Below, piece by piece: positions 18,576 through 29,441 of a stretch of 64,000 nucleotides of DNA. The notes beneath the pieces are model-generated. The model saw nothing but the letters and a program-made list of their open reading frames with translations. It did no database searches and had not been told where the DNA came from. The stretch comes from Prochlorococcus sp. AG-418-M08 (GTDB lineage: Bacteria; Cyanobacteriota; Cyanobacteriia; PCC-6307; Cyanobiaceae). Location of the stretch: NCBI GenBank assembly GCA_003213955.1, contig QCMG01000007.1, positions 39,103 to 103,102 of the forward strand, given 5' to 3'. Every line of letters begins with the position of its first letter. The first letter of the stretch is position 1. Both the position numbers and the translations under genes were made by a program.

Positions 18576-20326
18576 TGAAAAGACATAAAAAAATTATTAA
18601 CCTCGTACCTCTTAAAGTTCAGAGATTTAGGATTACTTATATTTTTTTCTTAGTGTTAATTTTTGGACTTTTTTGTAGGCTTCTAAACCTCCAAGTTTTT
18701 AGTGCATCTGATTTACAAAGAAAAGCTAGATTAATACAATTTACTAAAAGTACTTCCTTAAATGGAAGAAGACCAATAGTTGATAGGAATAAAAGATTGA
18801 TTGCTTATGATAAAACTCTATATAAATTATGGGCTCATCCCAAATACTTTAACTTTCCTGGGGATGCAAAAAACAGATTAAGAAGTATTGAAGAAGTGGT
18901 TAATAAATTGTCTCCAATTTTAAATGTAAAAGATGAATTCCTTATATCCAAGTTTGAGAATAAAATGATAGGTATTGAATTGCTAGATGAAATAACTGAG
19001 AATCAAGCAAAAAAGATCAAAAACCTACATATAAGTGGTCTGGATTTGGTTAAATATTCTCAAAGATATTATCCTCAAAGCAATTTATATTCAAATCTCA
19101 TTGGTTTTGTTAATGATGAGAATAAAGGATCAGCGGGCTTAGAACTGCATTTGGATAGTCAAATCAAATTAATTAATAAAATTAATTTGGTAAAAAGAGG
19201 AGGCGATGGAACTCCTCTTCCCGATAATTCGGGCCCAAGAGATTTCATAAATGACTATGAGAGTTTAGGTTTAACAATTGATTCAAGATTGCAGAAAGCT
19301 TCTTTTAAAGCTTTAAGTAAACATGTAATGAAGTGGCAGGCAAAGAAAGGCTTTGCAATAGTTATGAATGTAAATAATGGTGAAATATTATCATTAGCTT
19401 CAACCCCATCTTATGATCCAAATAAATATTGGGAATATAATTCTGAAATCTTTAAAGGTTGGTATTCTCAAGATTTATTTGAACCTGGCTCAACTTTTAA
19501 ACCGATAAATCTAGCTTTAGCATTGGAAGAAAAAGTAATTCAAGAAGATGGTTTAGTTGAAGACATTGGGAAGATTAATGTTGGAGGATGGACTCTTTCT
19601 AATTGGGATAAAAAGGGAAATGGATATATTAATTATCCAAAAGTTTTACAAGTTTCAAGTAATGTTGGCATGGTAAAAATAATGCAAAATTTGCCTCCTA
19701 AAATTTATTGGGATTGGCTTAATAAATTAGGAATTAGTAAAAACTTAGAGACAGATTTATTCGAATCTACGGCAGGTCAATTAAAGTCAAAAGATATTTT
19801 TGTTAGTCAGTCAATTGAGCCGGCAGTGGCTTCTTTTGGAAAAGGATTTTCCATTTCGCCATTAAAATTAGCCCAGCTTCATGCTGTTCTAGCTAATGGA
19901 GGGGTTGAAGTAATTCCACATGTGACTTTAAAATACAAAGAACATCTTAAAAATAATTCTCAAGAAGAAATTTTTTCTGATGAAGTTTCGAGAATTATTC
20001 TTAAATGGATGGAAAGTGTCGTTGAAAACGGCAGTGGAGTTGGAGCAAAAATTGAGGGATATAGAATTGGGGGGAAAACTGGAACCTCTCTAAAGGCTAT
20101 AAATGGAAGATATACAAGTAAGAAGGTTTGCAGTTTTGTAGCTACTTTCCCTATAAATAATCCTAAGTATGTTGTCCTTGTTGTTATTGATGAACCTTCC
20201 AAAGGGTACGCTTATGGTTCAACTGTTGCTGTGCCTGTTGCAAAAGAAATTATGGAAAGTCTAATTGTTATTGAAAAGATACCGCCACAAAATGAAAAGA
20301 ACAGATTAATTGTTAAAAAACCCTGA
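18575..20326 (+). CDS. ftsI: Septum peptidoglycan transpeptidase FtsI (class B PBP)
   Basis: FtsI crosslinks peptidoglycan at the division septum. The 583-residue protein has one N-terminal membrane helix (about residues 20-37), a dimerisation/pedestal domain, and a transpeptidase domain. The catalytic STFK is at residues 306-309 (nucleophile S306), the SSN motif follows in QVSSNVGM, and KTGT begins at K501. It overlaps the candidate ftsL by one base, and tal follows after about 85 bases. Length and motif spacing fit FtsI rather than an elongation-type PBP2. Confidence 0.94.
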   Translation: MKRHKKIINLVPLKVQRFRITYIFFLVLIFGLFCRLLNLQVFSASDLQRKARLIQFTKSTSLNGRRPIVDRNKRLIAYDKTLYKLWAHPKYFNFPGDAKNRLRSIEEVVNKLSPILNVKDEFLISKFENKMIGIELLDEITENQAKKIKNLHISGLDLVKYSQRYYPQSNLYSNLIGFVNDENKGSAGLELHLDSQIKLINKINLVKRGGDGTPLPDNSGPRDFINDYESLGLTIDSRLQKASFKALSKHVMKWQAKKGFAIVMNVNNGEILSLASTPSYDPNKYWEYNSEIFKGWYSQDLFEPGSTFKPINLALALEEKVIQEDGLVEDIGKINVGGWTLSNWDKKGNGYINYPKVLQVSSNVGMVKIMQNLPPKIYWDWLNKLGISKNLETDLFESTAGQLKSKDIFVSQSIEPAVASFGKGFSISPLKLAQLHAVLANGGVEVIPHVTLKYKEHLKNNSQEEIFSDEVSRIILKWMESVVENGSGVGAKIEGYRIGGKTGTSLKAINGRYTSKKVCSFVATFPINNPKYVVLVVIDEPSKGYAYGSTVAVPVAKEIMESLIVIEKIPPQNEKNRLIVKKP

Positions 20327-20410
20327 AATTATAAGATTTATTAGTAAAAAAGTTCATTATTTGATGAATTCATTTGTAATAGAGGCTAACGTAAAGATAA
20401 ATATGAAAAT

Positions 20411-21418
20411 ATGGAAATGAAATCAATTTTAGAACAATTATCTTCTATTACTGTAGTTGTTGCTGATACTGGAGATTTAGATGCAATTAAAAAGTTTCAA
20501 CCCAGAGATGCTACTACTAATCCTTCTTTAATATTAGCAGCGGCAAAGAATCCTGATTATGTAAAGTTAATAGACCAAGCTCTTGAAAGTTCAAGAAAAT
20601 CCTTGCCTAAAGGATATTCTAAAAGTGAATTAATAAAAGAAGCTATTGATCAGGTATCAGTATTTTTTGGTAAGGAAATTCTTAATCTTATTTCTGGAAG
20701 AGTATCGACAGAAGTTGATGCAAGACTTAGTTTTGATACCGAAGCCACAGTTACTAAAGCGAGAAAGTTAATAAATCACTATGAAAGTTTTGGGATAGGC
20801 AAAGAAAGAATTTTGATTAAGATCGCTTCAACCTGGGAAGGAATTAAAGCAGCTGAAATTCTGGAAAAAGAAGGTATTAAATGTAATTTAACTTTACTAT
20901 TTAATTTCTGCCAAGCTGTAGCCTGTGCAAATGCAAAAATCACTTTAATCTCACCTTTTGTTGGGCGAATATTGGATTGGCATAAAGCAAAAACAGGTAA
21001 AGATAATTTTTTAGGGCATGAAGACCCAGGTGTTATTTCCGTAACCAAAATCTATAATTATTTTAAAGAAAAAGGATTTAAAACTGAAGTAATGGGTGCA
21101 AGCTTTAGAAATGTTGATGAAATAAAGGAATTAGCAGGATGTGATCTTCTAACTATAGCGCCCAAATTTTTAGATGAACTCAGTAGAGAAAAGGGGCAAT
21201 TAATCAAAAAATTAGATGAAAATATTCAGTCAGAGAGTTCTATTGACTATAAATTTGATGAGAAAGACTTCAGATTAAGTATGTTAGAAGATCAGATGGC
21301 AAGTGAGAAACTAAGTGAGGGAATAACAGGTTTTAGCAAAGCAATAGAAGAATTAGAAGAGTTGTTATATAAAAGATTTTCGGAAATTAATAATCATAAT
21401 TTAATTTCAGCAACTTAG
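20411..21418 (+). CDS. tal: Transaldolase
   Basis: Transaldolase moves a dihydroxyacetone unit between sugar phosphates in the oxidative pentose phosphate pathway, which runs at night in cyanobacteria. The 335-residue protein has the N-terminal RDATTNPSL motif and the Schiff-base lysine K137 in [12 protein letters not shown] second ATG two codons in is an equally possible start. Classical-type length indicates the TalB-like form rather than the short form. No EF-hand extension is seen. Confidence 0.96.
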   Translation: MEMKSILEQLSSITVVVADTGDLDAIKKFQPRDATTNPSLILAAAKNPDYVKLIDQALESSRKSLPKGYSKSELIKEAIDQVSVFFGKEILNLISGRVSTEVDARLSFDTEATVTKARKLINHYESFGIGKERILIKIASTWEGIKAAEILEKEGIKCNLTLLFNFCQAVACANAKITLISPFVGRILDWHKAKTGKDNFLGHEDPGVISVTKIYNYFKEKGFKTEVMGASFRNVDEIKELAGCDLLTIAPKFLDELSREKGQLIKKLDENIQSESSIDYKFDEKDFRLSMLEDQMASEKLSEGITGFSKAIEELEELLYKRFSEINNHNLISAT

Positions 21419-21442
21419 GTTTAATAGATGTTATGTGATAAT

Positions 21443-22576
21443 TTAACCTTCGTTTTTGGTTATAAGTCTCTTTATAACTCTTTTCGCGATATCTTCATAA
21501 CTCATTTGACCGGATAATATTTGAGCAATTCGTTTTGGAGCTGTTTTTCGTTTAACTCCTAATTGATAGCCAGTTTTTGGGAATCTATAAAAGATTTGTG
21601 CAATTCTCTTTCCCCATGCCATAGACCTCCCCCACTCATTATTCATAGTTGTTGAATAATTATTTAAATCATTTTTTTTACTAGATAAACATTGGTCGAT
21701 ACTTTCGGCTGCATAATAACTACTAATTAAAGAAGGCCTAATCCCTTCAGCTAAAAAAGGATCGCAAAGGGATGCCGCGTCCCCCACCGCGATTACTCTA
21801 TCCCCATTAAGTTTGTGTGCACCATTCCAAATTCTTAATTTTTTATGAACTACATTAAAAGATAAATCTTCAAATCCGAAACTTCTTATAACTTTATTAT
21901 TAAGGGCTTCATCTTCTAAAAGCTTATTATTTATAAAAGTTCCTAAGCCAATATTGACACTGTCTTTTAATGGGAAGGCCCAAGCAAAACCATACTTAAC
22001 GAAACCAAACTCAAATCTAACTGAATCCTTGGGAATATTACCTAAACCTTTTAACCTTAAAGCTATAGTATTGGCAAATTTTGGCTTTCTTGGACCAAGT
22101 TTAAAATAGTCTGCCCATTTTGATTGTGAACCGTCAGCGATAATAAGAAATTTAGACTTATAAGTAGCTTTATTACTACATTTTATTATCCAGTTTTTAT
22201 TTTGAGATATTATTTTTTCAACTTGCACTGGTCTAAGTATTTTACTTCCATATTTAAGAGCTTCATCTAGTAATAATTTATCTAATTTTTCTCTTCTAAT
22301 TATCCAAAAAGGTGATTCACCAGTGAGATCCGCTACAACATCATCAGATGATTCCCATCTAAATTCAACGTTCCTGATTTTTGATTCAATAGCTTGATCA
22401 ATATTTAATGGCAGAAATTTTTTCATTGAGGATGCCATCCCTCCAGCACATGGCTTAATATTTCCTAGTGCTTCTTTTTCTATAATTAAAACTGAATAAC
22501 CTTTTTTTGATAGGTTAAGAGCTGTCGAAGAACCAGATAGACCGCCGCCAATTATTATAGTGTCAAATTCCTTCAC
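21443..22576 (-). CDS. Geranylgeranyl-reductase-type FAD-dependent oxidoreductase
   Basis: The 377-residue flavoprotein has an N-terminal dinucleotide fold [11 protein letters not shown] at residues 7-17, a PCAGGM segment typical of the geranylgeranyl reductase superfamily near residue 42, and a second FAD motif [17 protein letters not shown] near 243. The family includes ChlP, which reduces the phytyl tail of chlorophyll, and various lipid reductases. I think this is a paralogue rather than ChlP itself, but sequence alone does not settle it. Its start overlaps the end of frr by 4 bases. Confidence 0.8.
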   Translation of the reverse strand: MKEFDTIIIGGGLSGSSTALNLSKKGYSVLIIEKEALGNIKPCAGGMASSMKKFLPLNIDQAIESKIRNVEFRWESSDDVVADLTGESPFWIIRREKLDKLLLDEALKYGSKILRPVQVEKIISQNKNWIIKCSNKATYKSKFLIIADGSQSKWADYFKLGPRKPKFANTIALRLKGLGNIPKDSVRFEFGFVKYGFAWAFPLKDSVNIGLGTFINNKLLEDEALNNKVIRSFGFEDLSFNVVHKKLRIWNGAHKLNGDRVIAVGDAASLCDPFLAEGIRPSLISSYYAAESIDQCLSSKKNDLNNYSTTMNNEWGRSMAWGKRIAQIFYRFPKTGYQLGVKRKTAPKRIAQILSGQMSYEDIAKRVIKRLITKNEG

Positions 22577-23121
22577 ACTTTGAGTATTTCTTTTTCTTTT
22601 TCAGATAATTTAGTTTCTATTAAAGAAATATATTTATCAGTTAATTTTTGTATTTCTGATTGATTATCCCTTGATTCATCTATAGATATTAAACCTTCCT
22701 TTTCATTTCTTTTCTCTTTATCAACTGCATCTCTTCTAATATTTCTGAGAGCTACTTTACCTTCCTCTGCATATTTGGAAGCCAATTTACAAAACTCTTT
22801 TCTTCTCTCTTCAGTTAATGGTGGTACATTTATTCTTATTACTTTTCCATCATTGTTAGGGGTAATACCTAAATCACTTATTGAGATTGCTTTTTCAATA
22901 GCTTGTAAGCAGGAAGTATCAAATGGTTGTATTGAAATTGTTTGTGAATCGACAGTTGCTATTGATGCTAGAGATTTTATGGGAGTTTCTGCTCCATAAT
23001 ATTCAACACTAATTCTGTCTAGTAACGATGCGTTAGCTCTCCCAGTCCTTATAGTATTGAAGTTTCTTTGAGTGGCTTCAACACTTTTATTCATATTTGA
23101 TTGAATTTCTTGCTCTTTCAT
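22573..23121 (-). CDS. frr: Ribosome recycling factor
   Basis: RRF splits the post-termination ribosome together with EF-G. At 182 residues it is the standard length. It carries the N-terminal [13 protein letters not shown] segment, the domain II region with [10 protein letters not shown], and the C-terminal helix with TEERRKE and LRNIRRDA. It sits between pyrH (28 bases upstream) and the flavoprotein gene (4-base overlap). The pyrH-frr pairing is widely conserved. Confidence 0.97.
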   Translation of the reverse strand: MKEQEIQSNMNKSVEATQRNFNTIRTGRANASLLDRISVEYYGAETPIKSLASIATVDSQTISIQPFDTSCLQAIEKAISISDLGITPNNDGKVIRINVPPLTEERRKEFCKLASKYAEEGKVALRNIRRDAVDKEKRNEKEGLISIDESRDNQSEIQKLTDKYISLIETKLSEKEKEILKV

Positions 23122-23149
23122 AATTAAAAATAAGTAATTTTAATAAGAT

Positions 23150-23854
23150 TTAACTTATTAGAGATCCTATAGACTCTCCTGCGACAGCTTTGGAGATATT
23201 CCCTTTTTTGAAGATGTCAAATACTTTGATTGGAATATTATTATCTTTGCATAAAGCGATAGCAGTGCTGTCCATTACGGCTATTTCATCACTAAGAACT
23301 TGTTGATAACTTAGAGAGGAGTACTTTTTTGCTTCATTAAACTTATTGGGATCACGATCATAAACTCCATCAACTTTAGTAGCTTTCATAACAACTTCAG
23401 CATTTATTTCGGCGGCCCTCAATGCTGCAGTAGTATCAGTCGTAAAAAATGGATTTCCACAGCCACCGCCAAAAACTACAACTCTGCCTTTCTCCAAATG
23501 TCTCATTGCTCTTCTTCTAATATAGGGTTCAGCAATTTCTTGCATCTCTATTGCAGTTTGTACTCTTGTTTCTACTCCAACTCTTTCTAATCCATCTTGA
23601 AGGGAAATTGCATTCATAACTGTTGCTAACATTCCTACATAATCTGCTGTAGCTCTGTCCATACCATCAGCAGAACCCTTAAGGCCTCTGAATATATTCC
23701 CACCACCAACAACTATTGCAAGTTGAATGTTGTTTGCGATTACCTCTTTGACATCTTCAGCTATTGATTGGACTACAGCGGGGTCTATTCCATACGGTTT
23801 ATCACCCATTAGTGCTTCGCCACTAAGCTTTAAAAGAACTCTTTTGTAAGTCAT
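23150..23854 (-). CDS. pyrH: UMP kinase
   Basis: PyrH phosphorylates UMP to UDP. The bacterial hexameric type is unrelated to eukaryotic UMP kinases and is regulated by GTP and UTP. The 234-residue protein has the KLSGEALMG loop near residue 9, [10 protein letters not shown], the [11 protein letters not shown] helix and the [10 protein letters not shown] segment. It is the first gene of the pyrH-frr-flavoprotein run. A 129-base gap separates it from cobO, with no recognisable gene in it. Confidence 0.97.
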   Translation of the reverse strand: MTYKRVLLKLSGEALMGDKPYGIDPAVVQSIAEDVKEVIANNIQLAIVVGGGNIFRGLKGSADGMDRATADYVGMLATVMNAISLQDGLERVGVETRVQTAIEMQEIAEPYIRRRAMRHLEKGRVVVFGGGCGNPFFTTDTTAALRAAEINAEVVMKATKVDGVYDRDPNKFNEAKKYSSLSYQQVLSDEIAVMDSTAIALCKDNNIPIKVFDIFKKGNISKAVAGESIGSLIS

Positions 23855-23983
23855 TCAATAATCATACTTTTAAGACCTTAGCAAGTAAATATAAAGAATT
23901 TCTTTTTTAATATGATATTGCTTGCGTCTTTAAACATTTCTCTATCAAATAATAAAAAATATAAATAAATTTGTTTAACTATT

Positions 23984-24679
23984 CTAAAATTCAATACATT
24001 TTTGAGCTTTAATGCCTTGTTCTTTAAAAGGATGCTTAATTAATTTCATCTCTGTTACTAGATCTGCGTGACTAATTATTAATTCTGAAGCTCCTCTACC
24101 CGTTAAAACAATATGATTTTTTCTATCTTTAAAACTTTGTATATATGTAACTATTTCTTTTGGAGAAATATATCCAAGTTTTGTTGCAATGTTAATTTCA
24201 TCAAGGATTATCAGTTTATAATTTTGGTCTTTAATAAATGATTTGGCCAATTGCCAAGCTCCTTTAACTAATTTTTCATCTCTTACTCTATCTTGAGTTT
24301 CCCAAGTGAATCCCTCTCCTAAGGCATGCCAAGAAATATTTGGGGATAACATCTTGAGAGCTTTTTCTTCACCAGTAGTCCAACCACCCTTAATGAATTG
24401 AATAATAGCCACTTTATGACCATGGCCAATGGTTCTTAAGGCCATACCAAGCGAGGCGGTTGTTTTACCTTTGCCATTACCTGTAAAGACTATTAATAAA
24501 CCTTTTTTGGTTTTCCTTTCTTCTAATCTCTTTGATTGGACGATTTTTCTTTGTTGCATCCTTTTTTTATATAGGTTCTCATCAGTTTCAGGAGATAATT
24601 TTCCTCCCATTCCAAGCTCTTTAGCTTGAAGATCAAGGCTAGTTGTTTTTCTGGAAGAGGTTTGTTTTTTCTCAGGCAT
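23984..24679 (-). CDS. cobO: Cob(I)alamin adenosyltransferase (CobO/BtuR type)
   Basis: CobO adds the adenosyl group to cob(I)alamin or cob(I)yrinic acid diamide. Residues 1-55 are a basic leader absent from enteric BtuR. The ATP-binding loop GNGKGKTTASLG follows near residue 66, then IQFIKGGW, the ILDEIN Walker-B-like segment, and the VLTGRGA motif near 200. Length of 231 is usual for cyanobacterial members. Together with cobK it shows cobamide synthesis in this genome. Confidence 0.93.
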   Translation of the reverse strand: MPEKKQTSSRKTTSLDLQAKELGMGGKLSPETDENLYKKRMQQRKIVQSKRLEERKTKKGLLIVFTGNGKGKTTASLGMALRTIGHGHKVAIIQFIKGGWTTGEEKALKMLSPNISWHALGEGFTWETQDRVRDEKLVKGAWQLAKSFIKDQNYKLIILDEINIATKLGYISPKEIVTYIQSFKDRKNHIVLTGRGASELIISHADLVTEMKLIKHPFKEQGIKAQKCIEF

Positions 24680-24700
24680 AGAGGGAATTTATATTATTGA

Positions 24701-25876
24701 TTATAGGGATTTAAAATTTGGATTTTTATATTTTGAGAGAGCATTATTAACTGCTTGTTGTTGATCACGCTTTGTTATCCAATGATGATATGTTTGGGTA
24801 TGTAGGCTAACGGAATGTCCCATCATTCTTGCTGCTACAGTATCAGGAAGATCATAAAAAATTGTCCTTACTGCCCAAGCATGCCTGAGGTCATAAGGCT
24901 TAATATTAAGGGAATATCTTTTAAATTGATCAGTTACTTTTTTTCCTATATTTTGCAAAGTAGTAATTTTAAGATCTTTATTAATACTTGGAAGCAACCC
25001 TGGGTCTTTGCCTAATTTACAAAGTTCGAATTTATTTATCCATTTTGGATGGAAAGGCCAGACCTGATGTTCGCCTGTTTTCGTGGTGGGCAAAACTCTA
25101 ATAATCTTATCCCCATAATTGCTTAATGAGCTCAAATCACAAAAAAATACTTCATGATTCCTCAAGCCATATGTAGCCATAAGCCCAAAAACATATTGCC
25201 ATGATTTGTTTGGTATTTTATCCCAAAGTTCTTCAATAACCTCATCTGTAGGAAGATCTCTAAAACTTGCTTTATTTAAACCATATCCTTTAGCCATTAA
25301 TTTCCAATCTTCTGGAAGTTTATGTTCTAAAAATTTTGCCAAAACATTAAGGGAGGTTGCACATTGTTTTCTGCTTCTACTACCTTCTTTATATGTTTTT
25401 AATGTTGCTATAAAAATATTATCTAAATCTTTATTATTTGCCTCACTATGGATGGAAATCATTCTCTTGAGGTATGGTCTATAAGAGCTTTTCCAAGTTG
25501 TTTTTCTAGTACTTGTCAAATATTCGTTTTTATTTTCCCTAAAAAAAAATTTCTCAAACTCTTCAAGTTTGATTAATAATTTAAATTCATCTTTAATTTC
25601 CTTCTTCTCAGGAATTTTTACCCAATTAACCCAATTAAATTGATTTAACTCTAATTGCAAAGATATCAATTGTAATTTTTTCTTTGCTTCTTCTAACCCA
25701 TTAAAATCTGCCTTAAGCCCAAGGGATATTCTTTGAACTGTAAAATCATATTCATTTTTTTTTGAAGGCAGTGAACCTCTAATATTTAATTTCTCGCCCC
25801 TTTTTTCAATTTTCAGTTTGCTACCTTGAGTAGCAAATTTATCATTGATATTATTAATTTCCTGAATTAAGTTCAT
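24701..25876 (-). CDS. Lone tyrosine recombinase (phage integrase family)
   Basis: The 391-residue protein has a C-terminal tyrosine recombinase domain with R239 in GLRNHE, K266 in TTKTGEH, R331 in YDLRHAWA, H354 in MGHSV, and the nucleophile Y363 in TQTYHHW. The box usually written HxxR reads Y328-x-x-R, so the first histidine is replaced. The N-terminal 130 residues resemble an arm-binding and core-binding region. No tRNA, flanking repeats or phage genes are nearby, and base composition matches its neighbours. That points to a resident rather than mobile protein, but what it recombines is unknown. Confidence 0.85.
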   Translation of the reverse strand: MNLIQEINNINDKFATQGSKLKIEKRGEKLNIRGSLPSKKNEYDFTVQRISLGLKADFNGLEEAKKKLQLISLQLELNQFNWVNWVKIPEKKEIKDEFKLLIKLEEFEKFFFRENKNEYLTSTRKTTWKSSYRPYLKRMISIHSEANNKDLDNIFIATLKTYKEGSRSRKQCATSLNVLAKFLEHKLPEDWKLMAKGYGLNKASFRDLPTDEVIEELWDKIPNKSWQYVFGLMATYGLRNHEVFFCDLSSLSNYGDKIIRVLPTTKTGEHQVWPFHPKWINKFELCKLGKDPGLLPSINKDLKITTLQNIGKKVTDQFKRYSLNIKPYDLRHAWAVRTIFYDLPDTVAARMMGHSVSLHTQTYHHWITKRDQQQAVNNALSKYKNPNFKSL

Positions 25877-25941
25877 TAACTTATATAATTGTTTTTATCA
25901 TGACGTTTTTAATGTTTATTTTCAATCTCCATATTTTTTAA

Positions 25942-27117
25942 ATGGAAAAAATAGGCGTCTTATTAATGAATCTTGGGGGTCCTGAACGCATTAATGACGT
26001 GGGCCCATTTTTATATAATTTATTTTCTGACCCTGAAATAATTAGAATCCCATTCCCAGCACTTCAGAAACCCTTAGCATGGTTAATAAGTACACTAAGA
26101 AGTACAACATCCCAACAGGCTTATCTTTCTATAGGTGGAGGATCTCCTATCAGAAGAATTACTGAGCAACAAGCTAGAGAATTGCAAAGCAAATTAAGAG
26201 ATAAAGGTTTTAATGTTACAACTTATATAGCTATGAGATATTGGCATCCTTTCACAGAATCAGCAATAGCTGATATGAAAGCAGATGGAGTAGAACAAAT
26301 TGTGGTATTACCTCTTTACCCACATTTTTCCATAAGTACGAGTGGTTCTAGCTTTAGAGAATTAAAAAAATTAAGAGACTCTGATTCCGATTTTAAAAAA
26401 ATACCAATGAGATGCGTAAGAAGCTGGTTTAGTCAATCAGGTTATTTGAAATCTATGGTTGAGCTAATTTCAGAGCAAATTTCACTTTGCGAATCTCCTC
26501 TTAGTGCGCATATCTTTTTTACTGCTCATGGAGTTCCAAAAAGTTATGTAGAGGAAGCAGGGGACCCATATAAAGAGCAAATTGAAGACTGTTCATTACT
26601 AATTATCGATGAACTTGAAAAATATTTAGGTCATAGTAATCCATATACTTTGTCTTATCAAAGCAGAGTAGGACCAGTTGAATGGTTAAAACCCTATACA
26701 GAAGAAGTGATAACAAATTTGGGAAAAGCCAAAGTAAAAGACCTAATAGTAGTCCCTATAAGTTTCGTAGGAGAGCATATTGAAACTTTACAGGAAATTG
26801 ATATTGAATATAAAGAAATTGCTGAGAAAGCAGGTATTGTCAATTTCAGAAGAGTAAAAGCTTTAAATACGCACCCTACTTTTATTGAAGGTCTAAGTGA
26901 TCTAGTTATTTCTAGTCTTGAAGGACCAATCGTTAATATAGAAAAAGCTTCTGAGTTGCCAGAGAAAGTTAAACTTTATCCTCAGGAAAAATGGCAATGG
27001 GGTTGGAATAATAGTTCAGAAGTTTGGAATGGAAGAGTTGCAATGATTGTTTTCCTAATACTTTTTATTGAACTCATATCAGGTTCTGGACCGCTTCATA
27101 AATTAGGGATTTTATAG
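25942..27117 (+). CDS. hemH: Ferrochelatase with C-terminal chlorophyll-binding (CAB/HLIP-like) helix
   Basis: Ferrochelatase inserts Fe(II) into protoporphyrin IX to make heme. The catalytic domain has the usual LLMNLGGPE start, the FTAHGVP motif with the active-site histidine near residue 196, and the late glutamate in [13 protein letters not shown]. After about residue 345 comes a linker and one membrane helix carrying ExxNGRxAM (residues 360-368), the chlorophyll-binding signature of light-harvesting-like proteins. This fused tail is known from cyanobacterial and plant plastid type II ferrochelatases and links heme output to chlorophyll supply. Confidence 0.96.
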   Translation: MEKIGVLLMNLGGPERINDVGPFLYNLFSDPEIIRIPFPALQKPLAWLISTLRSTTSQQAYLSIGGGSPIRRITEQQARELQSKLRDKGFNVTTYIAMRYWHPFTESAIADMKADGVEQIVVLPLYPHFSISTSGSSFRELKKLRDSDSDFKKIPMRCVRSWFSQSGYLKSMVELISEQISLCESPLSAHIFFTAHGVPKSYVEEAGDPYKEQIEDCSLLIIDELEKYLGHSNPYTLSYQSRVGPVEWLKPYTEEVITNLGKAKVKDLIVVPISFVGEHIETLQEIDIEYKEIAEKAGIVNFRRVKALNTHPTFIEGLSDLVISSLEGPIVNIEKASELPEKVKLYPQEKWQWGWNNSSEVWNGRVAMIVFLILFIELISGSGPLHKLGIL

Positions 27118-27254
27118 ATTAATTCTTATTAATAAGAATAATTAATAATTTAATAGAGATCTGTTCAGATTCGAGTAAATCTCTTACATTACGTTTCTAA
27201 AATGGGCAAAATTATTATATTAAGTTTAATATTTATATAGATCTAGTTCCTTTA

Positions 27255-29018
27255 GTGACTCTTACTTCGACACCTTTATCAAAAGGTGATTCAGAAAAAA
27301 AATATCCCATATGGATTACAGGTGCTGAAGCACTTATGGATTCACTAAAAATTCATGGTGTAAATGTCATATTCGGATACCCAGGTGGTGCCATACTTCC
27401 TATTTATGATTCAGTACATAAAGCAGAAAGCGATGGATGGTTAAAACACTACATGGTTAGACATGAGCAAGGAGGGTCACATGCTGCTGATGGATATGCA
27501 AGAGCAACTGGCAAGGTTGGAGTTTGTTTTGGAACTTCAGGTCCAGGAGCTACGAATTTGGTAACAGGAATCGCAACAGCTCAAATGGATTCAGTCCCGT
27601 TGGTAGTTGTCACTGGCCAGGTGCCAAGACCAGCTATAGGGACAGATGCTTTTCAGGAGACTGACATCTTTGGGATAACACTCCCTATAGTTAAACATTC
27701 ATGGGTTATAAGAGATCCTGCTGATATTGCAAAGGTAGTTTCAGAAGCTTTTTTTATTGCATCTTCAGGAAGGCCTGGTCCAGTTTTAATTGATATACCA
27801 AAAGATGTCGGTCAAGAATTTTTTAATTATGAAAGAGTTTTACCTGGGGAGATTATTCCTAAAGGTTTTAAAAGGAATGGGAAAATTAACGAATCTGATA
27901 TCAACCAAGCGATTGAATTGATTAAACAATCTTCAAAACCTCTTTTATACGTTGGAGGTGGTGCTATATCTTCAGGTGCTCATAAGGAAGTAGAAACCTT
28001 AGCTAAGAATTATCAAATTCCAGTCACAACTACTTTGATGGGGAAGGGGGCGTTTGATGAAAGGGATTATTTATCAGTTGGGATGTTGGGGATGCATGGA
28101 ACTGCATATGCAAACTTTGCAGTAACAGAATGTGATCTTTTGATTGCTGTAGGAGCTAGATTTGATGATAGGGTTACTGGGAAATTAGATACATTCGCTC
28201 CACTTGCAAAAGTTATTCATATTGATATTGACCCTGCAGAAGTTAATAAAAATAGACGCGTTGATGTTGCAATTGTTTCTGATGTAACTGGGGCATTATC
28301 AAAAATTAATGAAAAATTTTTAATAAATAAAAAATCCGATAATACTAAGAATTGGTTAGAAAAAATTAATTTTTGGAAGAATAAGCACCCTTTATTCATT
28401 CCTCCTGAAGAAGGAGAAATATACCCTCAAGAAGTTCTTTTAAAAATTAGGGATTATTCTCCAGAAGCCTTCATAACAACAGATGTAGGTCAACATCAAA
28501 TGTGGGCTGCTCAGTATCTAAGAAATGCTCCAAGAAGATGGATTAGTAGTGCTGGTTTAGGAACTATGGGGTTTGGATTACCAGCTGCTATGGGAGTTAA
28601 GACTGCTTTGCCCAATGAGGAAGTTATATGCATAGCAGGAGATGCAAGTGTTTTGATGAATATACAAGAATTGGGTACTCTATCTCAATATGGTTTAAAA
28701 ATTAAATTAGTGATTATAAATAATCGCTGGCAAGGGATGGTAAGACAATGGCAAGAAAGTTTCTATGATGAAAGATACTCTTCCTCTGATATGAGTTGTG
28801 GAGAACCAGATTTCGTTAAACTCGCTGAATCCTTCGGAGTAAAAGGGGTCTTAATTTCAGAGAGAAAACAATTACTAAATGAGTTTAAGTCTGCTTTAGA
28901 TTTTGATGGTCCAGCTTTAATTAATGTTCGAGTAAGGAGAGGAGAAAATTGCTATCCAATGGTTCCTCCTGGAAAGAGCAATGCTCAAATGGTTGGTTAC
29001 GTTAATACTGAAAACTAA
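27255..29018 (+). CDS. ilvB: Acetolactate synthase large subunit
   Basis: IlvB condenses pyruvate into acetolactate (or acetohydroxybutyrate), the first common step to valine, leucine and isoleucine. The 587-residue protein is complete. It has [12 protein letters not shown] near residue 37, the catalytic glutamate region VRHEQGG, the FAD-binding middle domain, and the thiamine-diphosphate motif [14 protein letters not shown] near 469. The start is GTG at 27255. The small regulatory subunit is not adjacent. The 137 bases between hemH and this gene hold no recognisable gene. Confidence 0.96.
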   Translation: MTLTSTPLSKGDSEKKYPIWITGAEALMDSLKIHGVNVIFGYPGGAILPIYDSVHKAESDGWLKHYMVRHEQGGSHAADGYARATGKVGVCFGTSGPGATNLVTGIATAQMDSVPLVVVTGQVPRPAIGTDAFQETDIFGITLPIVKHSWVIRDPADIAKVVSEAFFIASSGRPGPVLIDIPKDVGQEFFNYERVLPGEIIPKGFKRNGKINESDINQAIELIKQSSKPLLYVGGGAISSGAHKEVETLAKNYQIPVTTTLMGKGAFDERDYLSVGMLGMHGTAYANFAVTECDLLIAVGARFDDRVTGKLDTFAPLAKVIHIDIDPAEVNKNRRVDVAIVSDVTGALSKINEKFLINKKSDNTKNWLEKINFWKNKHPLFIPPEEGEIYPQEVLLKIRDYSPEAFITTDVGQHQMWAAQYLRNAPRRWISSAGLGTMGFGLPAAMGVKTALPNEEVICIAGDASVLMNIQELGTLSQYGLKIKLVIINNRWQGMVRQWQESFYDERYSSSDMSCGEPDFVKLAESFGVKGVLISERKQLLNEFKSALDFDGPALINVRVRRGENCYPMVPPGKSNAQMVGYVNTEN

Positions 29019-29080
29019 TTTTATTTACTATCGTAAATTTAAAATTAATAATAAAATCAACAAATTAATTAACTAAAAAA

Positions 29081-29434
29081 TTGAAAAAATTTATATCATC
29101 ATTAATTATTCTTTTTCTAATTTTTGCGAATCCAATTAGAACTTATTCAGCTGAAATACTTCAGATAAACAATTTTAATAGCATTCTAGTTGGAGATCAA
29201 AATAGAGACCTTTCAATTAAGTTGTTTTGTGTAGATATTAATAATGTAGAGGATGAAGAAATAGCTATCAGTCTACTTAAGAGAGAATTTCCCAGAGGAA
29301 GTAAAGTGAAAATAAAACCCATGGGTTTTCAAGATAATACATTAGTTGCTAGGGTTTTTAATAAGAGTGAAAGTAAGGAAATGTCAGAATTATTAAATGC
29401 AAAAGACTTAACTAAAGAAACTTGTAGTAATTAA
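29081..29434 (+). CDS. Exported SNase-like small protein
   Basis: A 117-residue protein with a signal peptide (residues 1-23, cleavage likely after TYSA). The mature part resembles the thermonuclease (SNase) OB fold: IKLFCVDIN in place of the strand with the first arginine, then GSKVKIKP, VARVF and SELL. The arginine and glutamate catalytic positions known in staphylococcal nuclease are not evident, so nuclease activity is doubtful. The start is a TTG at 29081. It stands alone after ilvB. Confidence 0.5.
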   Translation: MKKFISSLIILFLIFANPIRTYSAEILQINNFNSILVGDQNRDLSIKLFCVDINNVEDEEIAISLLKREFPRGSKVKIKPMGFQDNTLVARVFNKSESKEMSELLNAKDLTKETCSN

Positions 29435-29441
29435 CAATCTA

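Noticed and set aside
24701..25876. Prophage or genomic island anchored by the recombinase
   Set aside because: Neighbours on both sides are core genes, no tRNA or flanking repeats are seen, and composition does not change.
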